A stretch of DNA of 64,000 nucleotides from CAWJPY01 sp963844865 (GCA_963844865.1 CAWJPY010000011.1:1-64000), one strand, 5' to 3'. Numbered from the stretch's first letter, positions 8,036 through 16,829 are shown. The notes: generated by a model not told the origin, from the letters alone. Made by a program: numbers and translations.

Positions 8036-9346
8036 TCAGCGCCAGACGGGGAGGGAGACGGTGAAGCTGGATCCCTTGCCCTCGACGCTCTCGCCGGTGA
8101 GCCGTCCGCCCAGGGCCATGGCCAGCCGCTGCGAGACCGCGAGCCCGATGCCCGAGCCCCGCCCGCTGCCCCCGCTCGTGGCCCGCTCGGCACCCGGCCG
8201 CAGGATGGATTCCAGGCGGTCGGCGCGGATGCCGACGCCGGTATCGCTCACGGTCACCTGGACCGCGCGGTCGCGGCAGATGGCGGACACCGACACCGTG
8301 CCGCCGGCGGGTGTGTGGCGGACGGCGTTGTCCACGAGGTTGCGCAGCACCTGCTGGGTCCGGCAGGGGTCGGTCCGGACCGGTGGAACGGTGCCCCGGC
8401 CGGCGATGTGGAGCGTTACCTCTGCATGACGCGCCAACGGCTCCACTTCCTCGAGCACTGCGTTGATGATCGGGAGCAGCTCCACCCTGGCGAACGCGAG
8501 CTGGATCTCGCCGCTCTCCAGAGCCGCCAGATCCACCAGGTCGACCACCAGGCGGCGGAGGCGAAGCGCGCTCTCGTGGCAGATCCGGAGGAAGGAGAGC
8601 TGCTCTTCTGTGAGCCCCTCGGCGAGGTCCTCGAGGAGGGTCTCCAGGTAGACCTGGAGGATGGTGAGGGGGGTCTTGAGCTCGTGGGCGGAGGCCGACA
8701 GGAAGAGCCGGCGTGCGGACAGCAGGTCATCCACCTGCCGCTGGAGGCTGTGCACCTGCCCCAGCCGCCGTCGCAGGGAGGTCGCCAACTCCACCTCCCG
8801 GGCGGTGGCCGCCGGTCCCAGGAGCGCCTCCGTGTCGTCGTCCTCGGCCACGGCCCACTGGCCCCGCGCGGTTGAAGGGACGGGCATCGGTCTGCCCAGG
8901 GAAGCGAGGGGACGTCCACCTGCGGGCGGCCTTCGTCCCGCAACGCCGGAATCCAGGGGGCGGATGGCGATGAGCGCGCCGTCCGTCGTGCCCCGGGCAG
9001 GTCGCGCCGCGACCCGGACCCAGATGGACGTCCGGTCGGGGATGCGGAGCCTCAGCCGTGATCCCATGGGAGGGGCCCCGCCGGACATCAGCGCGGCGAG
9101 CTGGGGGCGGCCGTCGTCGGCCTGGGTGTCCTCGAGTACGTCGGAGATCATCGCTCCCTGCTGTTGGGCCAGGATCAGGCCGAGCTCGTCGCCGGCGGCG
9201 GTCGCGACCGACGTGATGTGTCCGTCCGCGGCCACCACGAGCACCGCGCTGCAGCTCGCGAGCAGGAGCTCCCGAAGGTCGTCGCCGAGGCCAGGGCGCG
9301 TCCGGTCGGATTCTCCATCGGGGAAGGTCGGAGGCATCTCGGTCAT
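8036..9346 (-). CDS. PAS-type sensor histidine kinase, orphan
   Basis: The 436-residue kinase has an N-terminal PAS-like sensor (about 22-130), a low-complexity linker (130-165), a coiled segment, a HisKA dimerisation domain with phospho-acceptor His221 in SASAHELKTPLT, and a HATPase_c domain. The N box is LRNLVDNAVRHT, the G1 box DTGVGIRADRLE and the G2 box GSGIGLAVSQRLA. No transmembrane helix is apparent, so it is probably a soluble, cytoplasmic sensor. No response regulator gene is adjacent, so its partner must be elsewhere. A TATACT -10-like hexamer lies 13 nt before the ATG. It diverges from the amidase gene. Confidence 0.9.
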   Translation of the reverse strand: MTEMPPTFPDGESDRTRPGLGDDLRELLLASCSAVLVVAADGHITSVATAAGDELGLILAQQQGAMISDVLEDTQADDGRPQLAALMSGGAPPMGSRLRLRIPDRTSIWVRVAARPARGTTDGALIAIRPLDSGVAGRRPPAGGRPLASLGRPMPVPSTARGQWAVAEDDDTEALLGPAATAREVELATSLRRRLGQVHSLQRQVDDLLSARRLFLSASAHELKTPLTILQVYLETLLEDLAEGLTEEQLSFLRICHESALRLRRLVVDLVDLAALESGEIQLAFARVELLPIINAVLEEVEPLARHAEVTLHIAGRGTVPPVRTDPCRTQQVLRNLVDNAVRHTPAGGTVSVSAICRDRAVQVTVSDTGVGIRADRLESILRPGAERATSGGSGRGSGIGLAVSQRLAMALGGRLTGESVEGKGSSFTVSLPVWR

Positions 9347-9418
9347 GGCCGCACGCTCGAGTATATCCCGCCACCGCCCGAGCGAACCTCGGTCCCGCTA
9401 AGATGTGACTGTCAGAAG

Positions 9419-11314
9419 ATGGTTGGGCCGGGGGACAGGAAGGCTCGTGCCGGTGCTGCGCCCGAGCACGCGACACCCGTGATCGCGCCGCGGGCGCGCC
9501 GGGTCGGTCGGGGTGACGGCGAACGTCGTCGGCTGGGGGTGTGGTCATGGCCTGCGCTGCTGGTGTTGGCGGCGATCACCGCCGCCGCCGCGCCGGAGGG
9601 GCCACGACGGCTGGAGGTGCAGCTACCCACCGGCGGTCCGCTCCACTGGGACCGGGGCGGACATCCGGTGCTGGTGGTCAGGCCGATGGCTGGCGACGGT
9701 TGGATCTCGCTCGCCCGACGTTACTGCAGCTCGGCATCGTCGGCGGCTGAGGTGCGGGCCGCCAACGGTGACCTCGAGCATCCGCTCCGCGACCGCGCCG
9801 TGGCGATCCCCATGGCGGCGCTGCGGCCCGCTCTGCGGCTGGCTGCCGTGCAAAGCCTGTTCGTGGCGGACCGCCGGGTGCAGGAGGGGTGGGAGCATTG
9901 GCCCCTGGACCCCTTCGGCAATGGCGAGGAGAGCTTCGAGTGGCTCGCCGAGGTCTTCACCGGCCGGCGCGGACACGGGGCTGCGCTGCGGCGGGCGACG
10001 GGTGCACCGGCCGGCGCGGCGCCGCGGCGGGGGCGGCCGTTGCTGATTCCGGCGGGCGACCTCCTGAACGTCTTTCGCGCCGTGACGCCGGTTGCCACGC
10101 CCACTCCCAGACCGACGCCGAGCCCGGCGCCGACGCGGCCCCCCGCGGCGGCGGTCACGACGCCCCCGACCTCGCAGCCGATCGTGGGGCCACTCAGGTT
10201 CTCGTCCGACGAGCGCGGGCCCTACGCCGAGTATCGCCTCCGCCGCGGTGAAGCCCTGTACTCGGCGGTGGTGGTGAGGTTCACGGGGCAGGTGTACGCC
10301 AAGCAGGTGAACGCCACCGCCGCCGAGATCGCCGAACGCTCCGGAGTGCGAGACGTCACCTCGATCCCGGTGGGGTTCCCGGTCAAGATTCCCCTCGAGC
10401 TGCTGCTGCCCCGCTACCTGCCGCCGGACCACCCGCGGCGGCTGGAGTGGCAGCGAGAGCAGCGTGAGCTGGGCCGTTTCCTGGAGGTCGTCAAGGCCAC
10501 CGACCTGTCGGGTGTGCACGTGGTGGTGGACGCCGGCCACGGCGGAGTGGACACCGGTGCGGTCGTAAACGGAATGTGGGAGTCGACCTACGTCTACGAC
10601 ATCGCCTGCCGCATCAAGCGCAACCTGGAACGGCACACCCGGGCCACGGTGTGGCTGACGAGGGAGGACGCGGGCGACGGGTGCGAGATCGGCACACAGG
10701 ATCGACTGGTCCAGGATCGGGATCAGTTCCTCCTCACCCAGCCGCGGTACGATCTCTCCGATTCGGTGATCGGCGTCCACCTGCGCTGGTACCTCACCAA
10801 CGACATCATCCTGCGGCGGCTGGGAAACAAAGTGCCGCGGTCCAAGACCGTGTTCATCTCGGTGCACGCGGACTCGCTCCACCCGAGCGTGCGCGGCGCC
10901 ATCATCTATGTCCCGTCCCGCTATCTCCGCCCCGATCGGTACACCGTGAAGCGTCGCGAGATCCGGGCCTACGCGGAGTATCGTCACCATCCGACCGTCC
11001 GGCTCAGTCCCGACTTCAAGGCGCGGGTGGAGGCTTCCTCCCGCCACCTCGCCGACAGCATCGTGGCGTCCCTGCGGGAGGGCCACGTCGCGGTCCACTC
11101 CGAGGAACCGGTCCGCGACCATGTGCTGCGGGGCCGGTCGAGCTGGGTGCCCGCGGTGCTGCGCTACACGGCGGCGCAGAATGCGGTGCTGGTGGAGTGC
11201 TGCAACATGGCCAACAGCGCCGATCGCGTGCTCCTGGCCGACCATGCCTGGCGGGAGAGATTCGCACGGGCGGTGGTGGAGGGCGTGGCGGGCGCATTCA
11301 ACGGCCAGAGGTGA
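9419..11314 (+). CDS. N-acetylmuramoyl-L-alanine amidase with LysM-like domain
   Basis: This 631-residue cell-wall hydrolase cleaves the amide bond between muramic acid and the stem peptide. A basic N-terminus and one hydrophobic segment (about residues 40-60) form a signal/anchor. An uncharacterised domain follows, then a Pro/Thr linker, then a LysM-like peptidoglycan-binding module (YRLRRGEALYSAVVVRFTG, about 265-330). The Amidase_3 domain spans 360-628. Zinc ligands His374 (DAGHGGVDTGA), Glu388 and His483 (SVHADS) and catalytic Glu593 (VLVECCNM) are all present. The catalytic domain is longer than in AmiC, with an insertion between the Glu and the second His. The start ATG has only AGAAG upstream; a GTG 115 bp downstream, next to the hydrophobic segment, is the alternative. 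Confidence 0.88.
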   Translation: MVGPGDRKARAGAAPEHATPVIAPRARRVGRGDGERRRLGVWSWPALLVLAAITAAAAPEGPRRLEVQLPTGGPLHWDRGGHPVLVVRPMAGDGWISLARRYCSSASSAAEVRAANGDLEHPLRDRAVAIPMAALRPALRLAAVQSLFVADRRVQEGWEHWPLDPFGNGEESFEWLAEVFTGRRGHGAALRRATGAPAGAAPRRGRPLLIPAGDLLNVFRAVTPVATPTPRPTPSPAPTRPPAAAVTTPPTSQPIVGPLRFSSDERGPYAEYRLRRGEALYSAVVVRFTGQVYAKQVNATAAEIAERSGVRDVTSIPVGFPVKIPLELLLPRYLPPDHPRRLEWQREQRELGRFLEVVKATDLSGVHVVVDAGHGGVDTGAVVNGMWESTYVYDIACRIKRNLERHTRATVWLTREDAGDGCEIGTQDRLVQDRDQFLLTQPRYDLSDSVIGVHLRWYLTNDIILRRLGNKVPRSKTVFISVHADSLHPSVRGAIIYVPSRYLRPDRYTVKRREIRAYAEYRHHPTVRLSPDFKARVEASSRHLADSIVASLREGHVAVHSEEPVRDHVLRGRSSWVPAVLRYTAAQNAVLVECCNMANSADRVLLADHAWRERFARAVVEGVAGAFNGQR

Positions 11315-11473
11315 GCGCACCGGATCCGGACTGTGATCGGGGGCCGTATTTACAGGAACTTTGCCGTCGTGGGGCAGATTCGCGGGCGGCTTCCTGTTGA
11401 CGCAAGCGATGGCGAGGACCCACATTGAATGTGAGTCTCCATGAGGAGATCAGATGACGGAAAGGGGGTGACC

Positions 11474-11767
11474 ATGAGAGCCTACATGGTGTTCATCGAG
11501 ACGGGCCCGATCCTCGTTCTCACCTCCGGCACCGACATCACCCAGGGCTCCCTCCTCGACACCCTGCACGGGAGAGGGATCGACAAGTTCATCGCCTACG
11601 AGGTCCCGGTGGACGAGGTGCAACGCAGCTACGGCGTCCCGTTCGAGGTCGTGGCGGACGACCTGGCCCGGGGCAAGGAGCTGCGGGTGCTGGACTTCAA
11701 CGGCTCGCGGATCTTCGACACCGTTTCGTTCTCCGAGCTGGGGCGGCCCATCCCGTACGAGCAGTAG
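11474..11767 (+). CDS. Uncharacterised 97-residue protein, first of a tandem paralogous pair
   Basis: I do not recognise a named domain. The small soluble protein has a strand-rich start (MRAYMVFIETGPILVLTS), a helix (SLLDTLHGRGIDKF), the block FIAYEVP, and the signature LRVLDFNGSRIF followed by SFSELGRPI. The next gene repeats these blocks, so the two are paralogues from tandem duplication. No signal peptide, membrane segment or obvious catalytic triad is seen. AAGGGGGTGA precedes the ATG. The compact alpha/beta pattern and conserved VLDFNG suggest a ligand- or nucleotide-binding fold, but that is a guess. Confidence 0.7.
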   Translation: MRAYMVFIETGPILVLTSGTDITQGSLLDTLHGRGIDKFIAYEVPVDEVQRSYGVPFEVVADDLARGKELRVLDFNGSRIFDTVSFSELGRPIPYEQ

Positions 11768-11797
11768 CGCCCGGCGCGTCTGCGAGGAGTGAGCACG

Positions 11798-12160
11798 GTG
11801 CAGGTGGCGCAGGTCTCCAGGCCACGGGCCGGTGCGCAAGCGGTGAAAGGACTGCGCGCGTTCATCCTGTTCACCGGCTCCGGTCCTGTCCTGCTCGTCA
11901 GCAGCTACCGCGACGCCACCGATCCACGCCTGATCGGGAAGCTCCGCGACAGGGGCATCACCAAGTTCATCGCCTACGAGGTGCCGATCGATGCCGTGGA
12001 CGCGGTCTATGACGCCACCCTCCGCCTCGTGGCCTCCGATCTCGCGGCGGAGGAGGACGCGAGGGTGCTGGACTTCAACGGCCACCGCATCTTTGCCAGC
12101 TTCTCCTTCTCCGATCTCGGTCGGGCCATCACCTGGGGTGATGCGCCGCTCCCGTCGTAG
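11798..12160 (+). CDS. Uncharacterised 120-residue protein, second of the tandem paralogous pair
   Basis: After an N-terminal extension of about 20 residues this protein parallels its upstream neighbour block for block: LRAFILFTGSGPVLLVSS, RDRGITKFIAYEVPIDAV, RVLDFNGHRIFASFSFSDLGRAI. Identity over the shared core is roughly 45% by eye. The genes are 30 bp apart, the same strand, and probably cotranscribed. The GTG at 11798 is chosen because GAGGAG lies eight bases before it; a GTG nine bases earlier overlaps that Shine-Dalgarno. Having two diverged copies kept side by side suggests a heterodimer or complementary binding roles. The function is unknown. Confidence 0.7.
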   Translation: MQVAQVSRPRAGAQAVKGLRAFILFTGSGPVLLVSSYRDATDPRLIGKLRDRGITKFIAYEVPIDAVDAVYDATLRLVASDLAAEEDARVLDFNGHRIFASFSFSDLGRAITWGDAPLPS

Positions 12161-12300
12161 CCCCTGTCCGAGCCGCGCCGCGAAGGTGCCCATCCGCCGG
12201 GCGCGGATCGGGGGAGGTCGGTGCGACCAGGTGTGAACGGCACTCCGTGGCCGGTACCACCTGAGGCGCGCCACGGTCGGCCGTGCCGGGCGATTGCTGA

Positions 12301-12909
12301 CTACGGCCGGAGGAAGCGCCGGAAGTCGAGCCCCACTCCGGCGAAGAGCTCCGGAAGGCGGTGCAAAGCCAAGCCGATCACGGTGTGGGGCGATCCCTCG
12401 ACCCGGTCCACGAGCAGGCCCCCGGCGCCCTGCACGGCGTAGGCGCCGGCCTTGTCCATGGGCTCGCCGGTGGCCACGTACCAGGCGATGATGTCGTCGG
12501 TCAGGGTTTGGAACCGCACGCTGGCGGTGTCCACGAGGGAGCTGCAGCCCGCGGTCGCGGCGAGGGCCATGCCGGTGTGGACGGCGTGCGTGACCCCGGA
12601 CAGCCGGCGCAGCATGCGCTTCGCCTCCTGGGTCGATCCCGGCTTGCCCAGCACATCGCCGTCGATCTCGACGACGGTGTCCGCCGCCAGCACGGGGAGG
12701 GCGGGGCAGGGGCCCGCGACCGCGAGGGCCTTCTCCCGCGCCGCCCGCACCGCGTAGGCCGCGGGGCTCTCCCCCTCATGGCGCTGCTCCTCGATGTCGG
12801 CAGGCTGCGCCCGGTAGAAAATGCCCAGCAGGTCGAGGAGCTCCCTTCGCCGTGGCGATCCACTGGCGAGGATCAGGGAGGCGGCGGCGTCGGAGGGGAC
12901 CTCGGTCAC
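12301..12909 (-). CDS. maf: Maf family nucleoside triphosphate pyrophosphatase
   Basis: Maf proteins hydrolyse non-canonical or surplus NTPs (dTTP/UTP or m7GTP, by subgroup) to NMP and PPi, cleaning the nucleotide pool; the old name is septum formation inhibitor. The 202-residue product has the N-terminal LILASGSPRRRELLDLLG, the catalytic ADTVVEIDGDVLGKP block and the C-terminal GAYAVQGAGGLLVDRVEGSPHTVIGL, all diagnostic. Its ATG overlaps the stop codon of the upstream NfeD-like gene by four bases (ATGA), so the two are translationally coupled. Which nucleotide is preferred cannot be read by eye. Confidence 0.95.
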   Translation of the reverse strand: MTEVPSDAAASLILASGSPRRRELLDLLGIFYRAQPADIEEQRHEGESPAAYAVRAAREKALAVAGPCPALPVLAADTVVEIDGDVLGKPGSTQEAKRMLRRLSGVTHAVHTGMALAATAGCSSLVDTASVRFQTLTDDIIAWYVATGEPMDKAGAYAVQGAGGLLVDRVEGSPHTVIGLALHRLPELFAGVGLDFRRFLRP

Positions 12910-13433
12910 GCCTGACAGGGGATGACGACCACCACCGACTCCTGGCGATCCAGCACGCTGACCTCGGTGCCGCTGTGAATGCTCTGGCCGTTGCCTGAGC
13001 GCGCGGCCAGCTTGAAGGGGACGCCCGAGACCATGATCTCGACCTGGCCGTACCCGCTGGCCGGAATCTCCCGCACGACGGTGCCGGTCGTGCGGTGATT
13101 GGCGAGCGCCCGGCTCGGGTCGCAGACGCGGCCGACCCAGACGCGCAGCGAGACCAGCCCCACCGCACCCGCGCCGACGCCGATGGCGAGCTCGTGAAGG
13201 GGATCCAAGGCTGCGACCCCGTGGGCGACGAAGGTGGCCGCGCCGAACGTGGTGGCAAAGGAGATGATCTTGTCGGTGGTCGGCGTGTAGGAGGCGAACC
13301 AGTGCTCGTGGGACGGAATGACCACGCCGTCGCAGAGCTCGGTTGGATGCATCAACCGCCGGACGAAGCCTGTGACCAAGGCGAGGGTGAACCCGAGAAG
13401 GAGGACCGCGAGATAGAAAAAGCCGAGGGTCAC
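12906..13433 (-). CDS. NfeD-like membrane protein with C-terminal OB-type domain
   Basis: The 175-residue protein starts with one transmembrane helix (residues 3-22). It has a second hydrophobic stretch near 60-95, and ends with a small beta domain (TGTVVREIPASGYGQVEIMVSGVPFKL...VSVLDRQESVVVVIP) resembling the NfeD OB-fold. NfeD-domain proteins assist membrane-scaffold (SPFH) proteins or membrane proteases, but no such partner is encoded next to it. The GTG start has a perfect TATAAT ending seven bases upstream and no Shine-Dalgarno, a leaderless arrangement. It is the first gene of an operon with maf. Confidence 0.6.
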   Translation of the reverse strand: MTLGFFYLAVLLLGFTLALVTGFVRRLMHPTELCDGVVIPSHEHWFASYTPTTDKIISFATTFGAATFVAHGVAALDPLHELAIGVGAGAVGLVSLRVWVGRVCDPSRALANHRTTGTVVREIPASGYGQVEIMVSGVPFKLAARSGNGQSIHSGTEVSVLDRQESVVVVIPCQA

Positions 13434-13439
13434 GAGCCG

Positions 13440-13445
13440 ATTATA
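13440..13445 (-). promoter_or_regulatory. Candidate -10 element (TATAAT), leaderless
   Basis: TATAAT on the minus strand with exactly six bases before the GTG start at 13433 would place the transcription start on the start codon itself. Confidence 0.45.
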
Positions 13446-13493
13446 CAGATCGGGAGGGAAACCGTCTGTGCGAGTCCTCGGGACGAGCGGGTC

Positions 13494-14510
13494 CTACACC
13501 CCACGAAACCTCTCCCCGAGTGGTCCCAAGAACGCTGTCAGGTCCTCCGGCAGGGGGCTCGTGATGCGGAGGGTGCCCCCTCCGCCGGGGTGGGGTAGCG
13601 TCAGCGACGCTGCGTGGAGGAGGGGACGAGGTGCGAGATTCCCGAGGCGCGAGCCGTACAGTCGGTCCCCCACCACCGGGTGGCCCGAAGCAGCGAGGTG
13701 AACGCGCACCTGGTGGGTGCGCCCGGTGAGGAGCCTGCACTCGAGCACGGAAGTGCCGTGGGGACCCGCACCGAGCAGACGCACCAGCGTCCGGGCCGGT
13801 CGTCCCTCGGCGCTGACTCGGAAGCGCCAGGCGTGGTCGAGATCGCGGGTAATCGGTCGATCGACCTCGAGGTGCGTCCAGGATGGCGCGCCCTCCACCA
13901 CCGCCAGGTACCGCCGGTCCACGACGCCGCCGGCCCAGGCGTGGGCCAGAGGACGCAGGGCCTGAGCGGAGCGGGCGCCGAGGACGATCCCGCTGGTGAG
14001 TCGGTCCAGCCGGTGCACCAGGCGGAGGTACGGTCGTCGGCCTTCGCGCGCGGCGAGGCCGAGCAGCAGCAACTGGTCGAGGGCGAGCTCCGCCGGGTCC
14101 TGGCTGGCCGCCGCCTGCGAGAGGATCCCCGCGGGCTTGTCGACGGCGATCACGAGGCGGTCCTCGTACAGGATGTCCAAGGCCCGGATCGTGGGTCTCG
14201 CCGGAAGAGGTGGGGAGCCGGTCTCGTCCGGGACCTCGACCACGTCCGCCGGCGTCACGGTGCGCGACTGGACGCGGACCGGGGTGCCGTTGCGGACGAC
14301 GCGCCCGGCCGCGATGAGGCGCCGGGCCGCGCGCCGGCTCACCCCGGCGGCGACGGCCAGGAAGAGGTCCAGGCGCATCCCCTCCTCCGACGGCAGCACG
14401 AGGAGACGGATAACGCCGTCCGGACGCCGCCACGCACTCGGGACGACTCCCGGCTGGTCGGAACGGGAGGTGTCGGAGGCGCTATCGGTGGTGTCGGAGA
14501 AGTTGGTCAC
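13494..14510 (-). CDS. RluA-family pseudouridine synthase
   Basis: The 338-residue enzyme isomerises specific uridines of 23S rRNA or tRNA to pseudouridine. An N-terminal S4 RNA-binding domain (about 45-105, RLDLFLAVAAGVSRRAARRLIAAGRV) precedes the catalytic domain (about 110-325). Nucleophile Asp169 lies in the signature HRLDRLTSG. ECRLLTGRTHQVRVHLA and HPVVGDRLYG are also canonical. It resembles RluD in architecture, but target sites cannot be inferred. The start is a GTG. It is separated from maf/NfeD by 60 bp and follows the histidine kinase gene on the same strand after 57 bp. Confidence 0.93.
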   Translation of the reverse strand: MTNFSDTTDSASDTSRSDQPGVVPSAWRRPDGVIRLLVLPSEEGMRLDLFLAVAAGVSRRAARRLIAAGRVVRNGTPVRVQSRTVTPADVVEVPDETGSPPLPARPTIRALDILYEDRLVIAVDKPAGILSQAAASQDPAELALDQLLLLGLAAREGRRPYLRLVHRLDRLTSGIVLGARSAQALRPLAHAWAGGVVDRRYLAVVEGAPSWTHLEVDRPITRDLDHAWRFRVSAEGRPARTLVRLLGAGPHGTSVLECRLLTGRTHQVRVHLAASGHPVVGDRLYGSRLGNLAPRPLLHAASLTLPHPGGGGTLRITSPLPEDLTAFLGPLGERFRGV

Positions 14511-14567
14511 CTTCGCTGGTTCCTGTGTGCGTCGCAGGCCCCGCCGGCTGGAGGTCCTCGATGGGAT

Positions 14568-15284
14568 TCATGCTCCGGCGTCGACTGGCCGACTCGGGAG
14601 CCTGAAGCGCGCCACGGTGCCTTCTCCCACCCTGGACTCGATGGTCAGGCTCCCACCGAGGGCGTGGGCGAACTTCGCCGCCACCGCCAGACCCAGGCCC
14701 GGTCGGCCGCTGTGCTGAGGGTAGAACGGGAGGAAGAGCTTCTCCCTGATCTCCTCGGGGATGCCGGAACCGTGGTCGCGGACGGCGAGCTCGATCTCGG
14801 ACGGCCAGGCTTTGAGCTCGATGGCGATCTCGTGGGGCGATGGGCTGTGCTGGATGGCATTGGCGAGGAGGCGCTTGAGGACCACGGTCACCGCGTCCGG
14901 GTCACTGAGGAGGAGCACGGCGTGATCGTCTCCCACCGTCTGCACCTCGACCACCTCCCCGTGCTCACCGCGGCGATAGGTCTCGGCCATCCTCCGCACC
15001 AGACGAGTCAGGTCGAACTGCCGCGGCTGCAGCCGCGGCGGGCGGCCATAGAGGAGCATCTCGTTGATGTCGGCTTCCAGGCGCTTGAGCTGGCGGTAGA
15101 CGAGCTGCGCCGCGTTGGCGACGTTGCTGCCTTCCCCCAGCCTCAGCGTCATGGCCTCGGCCTGCACCATGGCGGCGAAGATGGGGTTCCTGAGGGTGTG
15201 GGCGATCTGGTTCACCAGCCACTCGGCGTCCGGTGGCGGCACCGTCGTCGAGGTCATCGGCCCGTCTGCCATGGCCGACCTCAC
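14568..15284 (-). CDS. Small histidine kinase coupled to a Ycf46-type AAA ATPase
   Basis: The 238-residue protein consists only of a HisKA-like dimerisation region with His29 in NQIAHTLRNPIF and a HATPase_c domain (N box LKRLLANAIQHS, G1 DHGSGIPEE, G2 PGLGLAVAAKF). It has no sensor domain, transmembrane helix or receiver. Its GTG start overlaps the stop of the ATPase gene (GTGA), so the two are translationally coupled; an ATG four codons in, with GTGAGGT upstream, is an alternative start. The absence of an input domain and the tight coupling imply that the ATPase supplies or receives the signal. No response regulator is nearby. Confidence 0.88.
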   Translation of the reverse strand: MRSAMADGPMTSTTVPPPDAEWLVNQIAHTLRNPIFAAMVQAEAMTLRLGEGSNVANAAQLVYRQLKRLEADINEMLLYGRPPRLQPRQFDLTRLVRRMAETYRRGEHGEVVEVQTVGDDHAVLLLSDPDAVTVVLKRLLANAIQHSPSPHEIAIELKAWPSEIELAVRDHGSGIPEEIREKLFLPFYPQHSGRPGLGLAVAAKFAHALGGSLTIESRVGEGTVARFRLPSRPVDAGA

Positions 15285-16753
15285 ATCTCCGGGGCGGTTG
15301 CGCGAGTTGCGGGGAGGGCGCGGGTGCGGGCCCAGGAGCGGATGGCCTTGAGCTGGTCCTCCATGGTCCTGGAGAGGGGGATGATCTTGGCGAAGGCGGC
15401 CAGCAGGTCGTTCTGGGTCACCTCGGTGCCCCGAGCGTGGGCGGTGATCCTGGCCTGTGACACGGCCTGCTCGATCTCGGCGCCGTTCCAGGCTCGGGTG
15501 GCCGAGGACAGCAGGATGAGGTCATAGCGCGCGGGATCCAGGTTGTTGCGCTGCAGGTGGATGGCCAGGATCTCCTTGCGTTCCTCTTCGTTGGGCAGGT
15601 CCACGAAGAAGACCTGATCGAAGCGGCCCTTGCGGATCACCTCGGCGGGCAGAAGGTTGATGCGGTTGGCCGTGGCGGCCACGAACACCTCCGAGCGGTG
15701 CTCCTGCATCCACGTGAGGAAGGTGGAGAAGATGCGGGTCAGGGAACCCCCCTCGCCCTCGTGATAGCCGGCCACACCCATCTCGATCTCGTCGATCCAC
15801 AGCACCGCCGGCGCCACCGACTCCACCGCCTCGAGGGCGCGGTGGAAGAGCCACTCGGCGGACCCCTGGACGCCGGCGAACACGAGATTCATGTCGAGCC
15901 GGAACAGAGGCAGCTTCCACTCCTGGGCGATGACCTTGACGGCGAGGCTCTTGCCGCAGCCCGAGATGCCCATGAGCAGGACCCCCTTGGGGCTCGGCAT
16001 CCCGCGCTTGCGGGCCTCGGGCTCGAACAGGGTGGCGCGCTCCCGCACCCACTCCTTGAGCTGGTCCAGGCCGCCCAGGTTGACCAGGTTCTCGTCCGGC
16101 GGCACGAACTCCAGGATGCCCTCGCGTCGGGTGACCTGCTCCTTCTCGTCCAGCACGTCCTGGAAGAACGCGCCGTCGAGGCTCTTGTGCCGTGACAGCA
16201 GGCGTCGCAGCAGGTGCTCGACCTCGGTGAGGCTCATGCCCTTGAGGGACGCGTGGAGCTGCTCGAAGGTCTGCTGGTCATGGGGCCGTCCCTTGAGCGA
16301 GGCCCGCAGCAGCTCCTCCAGCTCCGCCTCATCCGGGAACAGGGAGAGAATCACGTAGCTGATGGGCTTGAGGGGCTCCGGCAGCATGGCGTCCTGCTTG
16401 AGGAGAAACAGGAAACGGCCGCTGTTGCGGATCCTCATGGACGTGTCCCGGAGGCGCCGTAGGAGGCGGCGATCGTCCAGGAACTCGCCGAGGTCCTTGA
16501 ACAGGTAGATCCCCCGGGGTGAGTCCTCGGCCACCCAGGCCAGGGCCGCCATGGGGTCGTGGAGGTCCTCGTGGCCGCTGTTGATGAAGCCTTCTACGCA
16601 GTTCCAGACCGTGACCGGCAGGGGCTCCGGCTTGGCGGAGGCGGCGAAGCGGCCGAGGAGACGCTCCAGTCGCTCTTCCTCCTGGCTCACCAGCACGGTC
16701 AAGGGGTAGGCGGAGGCGAGCGCCGTCCGGATCTGGTCCATGGTGGTCCGCAT
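15281..16753 (-). CDS. Ycf46-like AAA+ ATPase
   Basis: The 490-residue protein has an N-terminal domain (about 1-220, including YLFKDLGEFL and RRLRD) typical of Ycf46, the chloroplast/cyanobacterial AAA protein, and a classic AAA module. Walker A is GISGCGKS (262-269), Walker B VLWIDEIE with Asp321-Glu322, sensor-1 VAATANRINLLP, and the arginine region RKGRFDQVFFVDLPN. Ycf46 has been linked to inorganic-carbon use in cyanobacteria; in other bacteria its role is unknown. It is cytosolic. A TACAAT hexamer lies nine bases before the ATG, with no Shine-Dalgarno. The gene precedes and overlaps a histidine kinase, an unusual pairing that suggests a signalling ATPase. Confidence 0.9.
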   Translation of the reverse strand: MRTTMDQIRTALASAYPLTVLVSQEEERLERLLGRFAASAKPEPLPVTVWNCVEGFINSGHEDLHDPMAALAWVAEDSPRGIYLFKDLGEFLDDRRLLRRLRDTSMRIRNSGRFLFLLKQDAMLPEPLKPISYVILSLFPDEAELEELLRASLKGRPHDQQTFEQLHASLKGMSLTEVEHLLRRLLSRHKSLDGAFFQDVLDEKEQVTRREGILEFVPPDENLVNLGGLDQLKEWVRERATLFEPEARKRGMPSPKGVLLMGISGCGKSLAVKVIAQEWKLPLFRLDMNLVFAGVQGSAEWLFHRALEAVESVAPAVLWIDEIEMGVAGYHEGEGGSLTRIFSTFLTWMQEHRSEVFVAATANRINLLPAEVIRKGRFDQVFFVDLPNEEERKEILAIHLQRNNLDPARYDLILLSSATRAWNGAEIEQAVSQARITAHARGTEVTQNDLLAAFAKIIPLSRTMEDQLKAIRSWARTRALPATRATAPEM

Positions 16754-16762
16754 GGCAGGTCC

Positions 16763-16768
16763 ATTGTA
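16763..16768 (-). promoter_or_regulatory. Candidate -10 element (TACAAT), near-leaderless
   Basis: TACAAT on the minus strand lies nine bases before the ATG of the Ycf46-like gene, the same geometry as at 4185 and 40711. Confidence 0.4.
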
Positions 16769-16829
16769 GCCGGATTAGTTGTCGCCCAGCCATCCGTCCC
16801 GTGAGGTCCACCCACCCGACCACCCCGTG

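Noticed and set aside
13614..15527. A 637-codon plus-strand frame across the pseudouridine synthase, kinase and ATPase genes
   Set aside because: It runs antisense through three convincing genes and has low-complexity Arg/Gly/His composition; an artefact of high GC.
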